Translations under genes and position numbers: made by a program
Assembly (NCBI GenBank): GCA_027062365.1
Contig: JAMOTK010000016.1
Location: forward strand, 1 to 53,856
DNA length: 53,856 bases
Reading direction: 5' to 3'
From: Sulfurovum sp.
Lineage (GTDB): Bacteria; Campylobacterota; Campylobacteria; Campylobacterales; Sulfurovaceae
Notes under the pieces: model-generated
The model's input: the letters and a program-made list of their open reading frames with translations, nothing else
The model's database searches: none
Told to the model about the DNA's origin: nothing
Shown here: in pieces, positions 52,601 to 53,856 of the stretch
How positions within the stretch are numbered: position 1 is the first letter of the stretch
Layout: each line of letters begins with the position of its first letter

Positions 52601-52779
52601 CACATGCACCTTCGATAGATGGTGAGTTCCAAAATACAGCAGATGCTTACTATTGGAGTTCCACTTCTCGTGCTTCTTCTGAGAATAATGCATGGTATGT
52701 AGACTTCAATGAAGGGTCGTCAAATAGTGTAAGTAAAGATGCAGAACACTACATCCGTTGTGTAAGAGTTTCAGAATAA
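49645..52779 (+). CDS. Secreted cadherin-repeat protein with C-terminal DUF1566 domain
   Basis: The 1044-aa protein has a signal peptide (about 1-24) and a short module (LEDNELHAVLSIITNFILDSS) closely like that of DGR variable protein 2. A DUF5011/HYR-type Ig domain (about 130-210), seven cadherin-like repeats (about 215-860) marked by NLDDTAPIF or NIDDSDPIF, and a DUF1566 lectin-fold domain (about 885-1044; VDWRLPTRKEL, YYWSSTSRASS, HYIRCVRVSE) follow. It is probably an exported adhesin. Unlike the VRs, its last 45 codons differ from the TR at many non-adenine bases, so it is not a current DGR target. AAAGGA lies upstream of the ATG. Confidence 0.88.
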   Translation: MKTIINKLLFILLFLFSFNNFVLADNTLEDNELHAVLSIITNFILDSSYTLSPPTLTSDTPTQTIEDNTTIEVNGAVGSTVYLNGEYVGIIGENGTFSIVLPLIMGENNFEFTLKDATDRESEALHISIIKLDAIKPLIVLKGLNPQIIEFTTPYVELGANAYDYTTSNLDSSIKIDSTSVTTNIIGDYNVTYDVEDEGGNQADRVTRLVQVRDRIAPVFTNEDNVSVAENQTTAIRLAATDKANDLIYSIDDNDSFDVDETTGVVTFKNPPDYEQNTNYHFTATVTDGSNNKTEQNVTINVTNLDDTAPIFHNDDNVSVEENQQFAIELNVTDANYITYSISGVDSGSFDITTTGVITFVSFPDYEDKISYTFTATADDGINTTDQNITINIINIDDSDPIFHNSDTATVDENQRDAINLNATDDFGTVIYSIATGYDSAYFTVNTSTGVVTFKQDADYEHKVTYTFVAIASDGTNSANQKVTITVTNLDDTAPVFTNGDTVSVAENQTDAIDLDATDDFNSPLTYSISGGDYESFEINSSTGVVTFLTAPDFESGITQYTFTATVSDGFNEAHQNVTINVTNLDDTAPIFHNDDNVSVEENQQFAIELNVTDANYITYSISGVDSGSFDITTTGVITFVSFPDYEDKISYTFTATADDGINTTDQNITINIINIDDSDPIFHNSDTATVDENQRDAINLNATDDFGTVIYSIATGYDSAYFTVNTSTGVVTFKQDADYEHKVTYTFVAIASDGTNSANQKVTITVTNLDDTAPVFTNGDTVSVAENQTDAIDLDATDDFNSPLTYSISGGDYESFEINSSTGVVTFLTAPDFESGITQYTFTATVSDGFNEAYQNVTINVYDVPEAQAPKKTGQTVSYDENGQVIGDNSLKDDGYYKAGFEYSYTRYDDGTVLDTVTSLMWADDDAVKTVTKPWITSESYTDGNYHNTAGDTATNYCEDLELSTYVDWRLPTRKELQEINLASTHAPSIDGEFQNTADAYYWSSTSRASSENNAWYVDFNEGSSNSVSKDAEHYIRCVRVSE
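50530..52209 (+). repeat. 840-bp exact tandem duplication in the cadherin-repeat gene
   Basis: Two adjacent 840-bp copies (about 50530-51369 and 51370-52209) are identical over at least 830 bases by line-by-line reading. Each encodes three cadherin-like domains (280 codons). Differences appear only at the ends (GCACAT versus GCATAT). Confidence 0.92.
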
Positions 52780-52848
52780 GTGACACAAAAGCATTCTCTT
52801 CCTTTTATGGATGAGAAGCTAAAATTATATAATAAGGTAGGAAAATTT

Positions 52849-53229
52849 ATGAAAAAAAATATATTGATTTTAATAGCTATGAGTAGCCTTAGTTTGGCAG
52901 TACCAACAACAGTGCCAGACAGTATTACTGGTCTAGAATGGCAAAATACAACAGCAACAAATCTTACTTGGACAGAAGCTATAAGTAGCTGTGAAGATGT
53001 AGGATGGAGACTAGCAAACAAAAATGAGTTATATACGCTTGTAGATGATTCAAAATACAATCCTAGCATCAATGATGCATTTGTTGCTACTACTGAATCT
53101 AATCCATATTGGACAAGTACAACTTCTTCTAAAGATAAAAACCATGCATGGAGCATTAACTTCTTGGATGGCAGTAGTAGTAAATTAAATAAAAGTTCTA
53201 CTGCGTCAGTTCGTTGTGTAAGAGATTAA
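52849..53229 (+). CDS. Short secreted DUF1566 protein
   Basis: ATG at 52849 with TAGGA upstream gives a 126-aa protein; a longer frame starting with GTG at 52780 is less likely. A signal peptide (MKKNILILIAMSSLSLA) precedes a compact DUF1566 domain: DSITGLEWQN, DVGWRLANKNELYTLVDD, PYWTSTTSS and the final SVRCVRD. Plan and size match DGR variable protein 1 (13274-13690), but the end differs from the TR at many non-adenine bases. It follows the cadherin protein gene by 69 bases. Probably an undiversified paralogue. Confidence 0.83.
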   Translation: MKKNILILIAMSSLSLAVPTTVPDSITGLEWQNTTATNLTWTEAISSCEDVGWRLANKNELYTLVDDSKYNPSINDAFVATTESNPYWTSTTSSKDKNHAWSINFLDGSSSKLNKSSTASVRCVRD

Positions 53230-53285
53230 GATATTGGCAGTGGTTAGTGCTTATGTAATAAAAATTTTCGGATGAGCTGGCTATA

Positions 53286-53313
53286 GACGAGGCTAAAGAC
53301 ATCGTTTCCGAAA
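53286..53313. repeat. Isolated half REP-like element
   Basis: One arm of the dispersed palindrome (GACGAGGCTAAAGACATCG, then TTTCCGAAATG) lies between the short DUF1566 gene and the transposase, over 30 kb from the main arrays. Confidence 0.75.
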
Positions 53314-53370
53314 TGTACTCCTTTTAGGACTATAACAAGGATAGGTCATTTTCATACAATATAAATCCCT

Positions 53371-53856
53371 TTATGTAACCAATCTACCCAAAAAGTGAGG
53401 GTTATTCCCACAACTTTTAAAAATACCCGACATATTGAGGCTTTTGTTCTTAGGCTTATGCTTGTTTAGGTGAAGTTGTATGCAATTAATGACAAAACTC
53501 CTAAGAATAGCCAAACCAAAAGGATTAACTGATATTTTACAATCATCCTCTTTTGTTAATCTGTCTTTATAGTAATGGTAGGTTTCACAACACCAATGGT
53601 CTTTGATTCCCTCTTTAAAGTAGCTGGGGCTTTCTATGAAATTTGCAATTAAATATTGCTCTTTTACTGTTGTTTTGCCCTTCATATCATTTATATGTTT
53701 TACCTGCTTGATGATTGATTTTGTATGATTAAAAGAGCTATTGCTTATCAGTAATTTATCACTTTTTACACTTAAAACATAAGTCTCTCTTTTTACCCAT
53801 TTGTTCCCCTCAATAGACTCTCTTTTATCTTTCTCTTCTACTATAGTATGCACCTC
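53371..53856 (-). mobile_element. ISAs1-family transposase, C-terminal part (cut by window edge)
   Basis: The frame enters from the window edge and covers about 160 codons of the C-terminal part of an ISAs1-type DDE transposase. YLIANFIESPSYFKEGIKDHW, ETYHYYKDRLTKEDDCKI and AILRSFVINCIQLHL match the family's final catalytic region (the DHWxxE glutamate block) and ending. The gene stops at TAA 53371-53373. Terminal inverted repeats were not identified in the window, so whether it is a complete element is unknown. Confidence 0.8.

Noticed and set aside
52620-52779. Third DGR variable repeat at the end of the cadherin-repeat protein
   Set aside because: The YYWSSTS and IRCVR segments align at protein level, but many codons differ from the TR at C, G or T positions, which DGR mutagenesis does not change.

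Overview
The window looks like chromosomal DNA of a Campylobacterota (epsilonproteobacterium), closest in style to Sulfurovum/Sulfurimonas. The reasons are low G+C, an rpmH-rnpA-yidC-jag-mnmE cluster, a PpiD-like gene followed by ftsA-ftsZ, carboxynorspermidine decarboxylase, a UPF0323/ATP-grasp pair and multihaem c-type cytochromes. Genus is inference; no rRNA gene is present and no tRNA gene was recognised.

Layout. 1-4553 (minus): rpmH, rnpA, yidC, jag/khpB, mnmE, then the first codons of another gene. 4760-6570 (plus): gpsA and a secreted peptidoglycan-binding-like protein. 6574-12226 (minus): ppx/gppA, ilvB, ilvN, lpxD, a 76-aa protein and nspC. 12240-21494 is the accessory core. It starts with three tandem units, each encoding a 19-20 residue hydrophobic peptide that closely resembles Ibs toxins of type I toxin-antitoxin systems, with a consensus antisense -10 box at the far end of each unit. 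Next comes a diversity-generating retroelement (DGR) on the minus strand: a 1430-aa variable protein, avd, template repeat (TR), reverse transcriptase (RT) and a 138-aa variable protein. Both variable repeats (VRs) differ from the TR only at template adenines. A REP-associated tyrosine transposase (RAYT) and arrays of REP-like palindromes have entered this DGR, and one REP cluster is translated in frame inside the RT.

21499-33348: ilvA, a CoA-binding protein, two MORN-type secreted proteins, two tandem near-identical heptahaem cytochromes, trmA, a Sel1-repeat protein and bioA. 33449-40868: PpiD-like foldase, ftsA, ftsZ, a UPF0323 lipoprotein with a glutathionylspermidine-synthase-like ATP-grasp enzyme, a DUF4395 membrane protein and queC. 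41050-46610 (minus): an ars-type operon (arsC, a Cys-containing 88-aa protein, arsR), an SMR transporter, a DUF2164 protein, and a tetR with an RND permease split into two ORFs. 46850-53856: ybeY, a CaCA antiporter, an Rpn/PD-(D/E)XK protein, two more secreted DUF1566 proteins (one a cadherin-repeat protein with an 840-bp exact tandem duplication), and the end of an ISAs1-type transposase.

How parts work together. The DGR would diversify the C-terminal lectin-fold (DUF1566) domains of two exported proteins, giving variable surface or secreted binders. The DUF1566 proteins near 50-53 kb share the architecture, and one shares the N-terminal module, but they do not carry this TR's sequence and so look like undiversified relatives. 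The RAYT/REP elements are the likely source of the palindromes scattered through the DGR, between the toxin units and next to ilvA.
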